NCBI GenBank assembly: GCA_965224325.1
Contig: CBDCYT010000001.1
Span: forward strand, 211,839-275,838
Reading direction: 5' to 3'
Length of the DNA stretch: 64,000 bases
DNA from: CBDCMJ01 sp965224325
Lineage (GTDB): Bacteria > Chloroflexota > Dehalococcoidia > Lucifugimonadales > UBA3495
Of this stretch, positions 63,332-64,000 are shown piece by piece. Made by a program: the position numbers and the translations under genes. How positions within the stretch are numbered: position 1 is the first letter of the stretch; every line of letters starts with the position of its first letter. Below the pieces are notes generated by a model. The model saw only the letters and a program-made list of their open reading frames with translations, was not told the DNA's origin and did not search any database.

Positions 63332-64000
63332 TAAACCAAAGCCAAGGTGGGATGTGCATTTACAATACATCGGTGATTGGGCTGGGATTCTCGCAGAAAT
63401 CCTTCGGCCTTTGATTGTAGGACGGTGCGGCAGCGGCCCTTGACCTCGTCTTTCCGGATGGACAGCCCGCAGAGGAAATTCCCGACCCTCTCCTTTACCA
63501 GGGCCTTGGTTCCCAAGCACAGGTTTCCGGTGGCTTCCTCTCTCGCCCAGCCCCAGATGGCCTCATCGGCGTTGAAGTCCGGGCTGTAGCCCGGCAGGTT
63601 CATCAGCCGCAGCCCCAAGCCCGGCGTCCGCAGATACTCACGCACCGCCTCGCCGCGGTGCGCCGGCGCGTTGTCCCAAATCACGTTGAGCGGCCCGGAG
63701 TGCCTCTGCCGCAACCGCTCCAGGAAGGCAGCCGAGGTTCCGGAGTTGCTGTTCCCCTCCAGGTCCATCCACTCCACCTCACCGGTCTCCAGGCACACTG
63801 CCGAGTAGTAGCTGGCCTTTTCGCCATAGCTCGGGCTGGTCGAGTCCACCAAGGCCGGCTCTCCCTTTAGCACCCATTTGCCTCTCAGTTCGGCATCGGC
63901 CCGGAAATGGGCCTCGTCGGCGAAGAATATCTTCGCTCCCGTACGCCACGCCTCGTCCGACAGGGTGGCGTACTCCGCCACGAAGGCCTCCCGCTTCTGC
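63331..64000 (-). CDS. IS630-family transposase, cut by the window edge
   Basis: Partial DDE transposase; 223 codons are visible and the frame stays open to the right edge, so the N-terminal helix-turn-helix part lies outside. The core ADEAHFRADAELRGKWVLKGE, VIWDNAPAHRGEAVREYL with the second Asp, and LPGYSPDFNADEAIWGWAREE with the catalytic Glu are intact. The terminal inverted repeat and the TA target could not be checked because the other end is missing. It is likely a recent insertion 5' of the dehydratase gene. Confidence 0.88.
   Translation of the reverse strand, partial: QKREAFVAEYATLSDEAWRTGAKIFFADEAHFRADAELRGKWVLKGEPALVDSTSPSYGEKASYYSAVCLETGEVEWMDLEGNSNSGTSAAFLERLRQRHSGPLNVIWDNAPAHRGEAVREYLRTPGLGLRLMNLPGYSPDFNADEAIWGWAREEATGNLCLGTKALVKERVGNFLCGLSIRKDEVKGRCRTVLQSKAEGFLRESQPNHRCIVNAHPTLALV

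Overview
The window looks like a chromosome segment of a Chloroflexota bacterium related to Dehalococcoidia, most likely the SAR202 lineage. This is inference from several signs. The 16S rRNA gene has no 23S gene beside it, an arrangement known in Dehalococcoidia. Four luciferase-like flavin monooxygenases, two CaiB-type CoA transferases, a thiolase/Zn-ribbon pair and a dehydratase point to catabolism of recalcitrant organic matter, the SAR202 hallmark. The sequence is GC-rich, with GTG and TTG starts common. No tRNA gene, 23S/5S gene or CRISPR array was recognised.

Left part (1-15 kb): a flavin monooxygenase, a 180-bp MITE, then the translation operon nusA-ylxR-infB-rbfA-truB (rimP is absent). 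Next come a small Cys-rich protein, a PHP phosphoesterase, an NrtS-like nitrate/nitrite transporter with its own promoter, lexA, rpsT, gyrB, a duplicated alpha-beta barrel protein, a Nudix hydrolase and a hopanoid-type glycosyltransferase whose stop codon is the target of an intact IS5-family element. Middle left (17-28 kb): thiolase plus DUF35 partner, a VOC protein, a second flavin monooxygenase and gltBD.

Accessory region (28-35 kb): two neighbouring small mobile cassettes share terminal inverted repeats and are flanked by 8-bp target duplications. One carries a GIY-YIG nuclease and the other a small lipoprotein, and neither has a recognisable transposase. They are followed by a frameshifted NAT-family permease with an ATPase-like tail, a decayed IS701-like element and a large lipoprotein. 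Housekeeping resumes with rsfS, ndk, tsaB-tsaE-thiL and a self-contained 16S unit (promoter, processing stem, structured trailer, terminator). A gene relic and a HicAB module whose toxin lacks the catalytic histidine follow.

Right part (41-64 kb): a methyltransferase, two alpha/beta hydrolases, tandem CoA transferases, two more flavin monooxygenases, a cupin, a squalene-synthase-family enzyme, thiI, a tandem repeat tract, a DnaA-box array next to dnaA (candidate oriC), an E1alpha-E1beta-E2-lipB operon, an amidohydrolase, an aminotransferase, a second copy of the MITE, a FAS1/MaoC-like dehydratase and an IS630 transposase running off the right edge.
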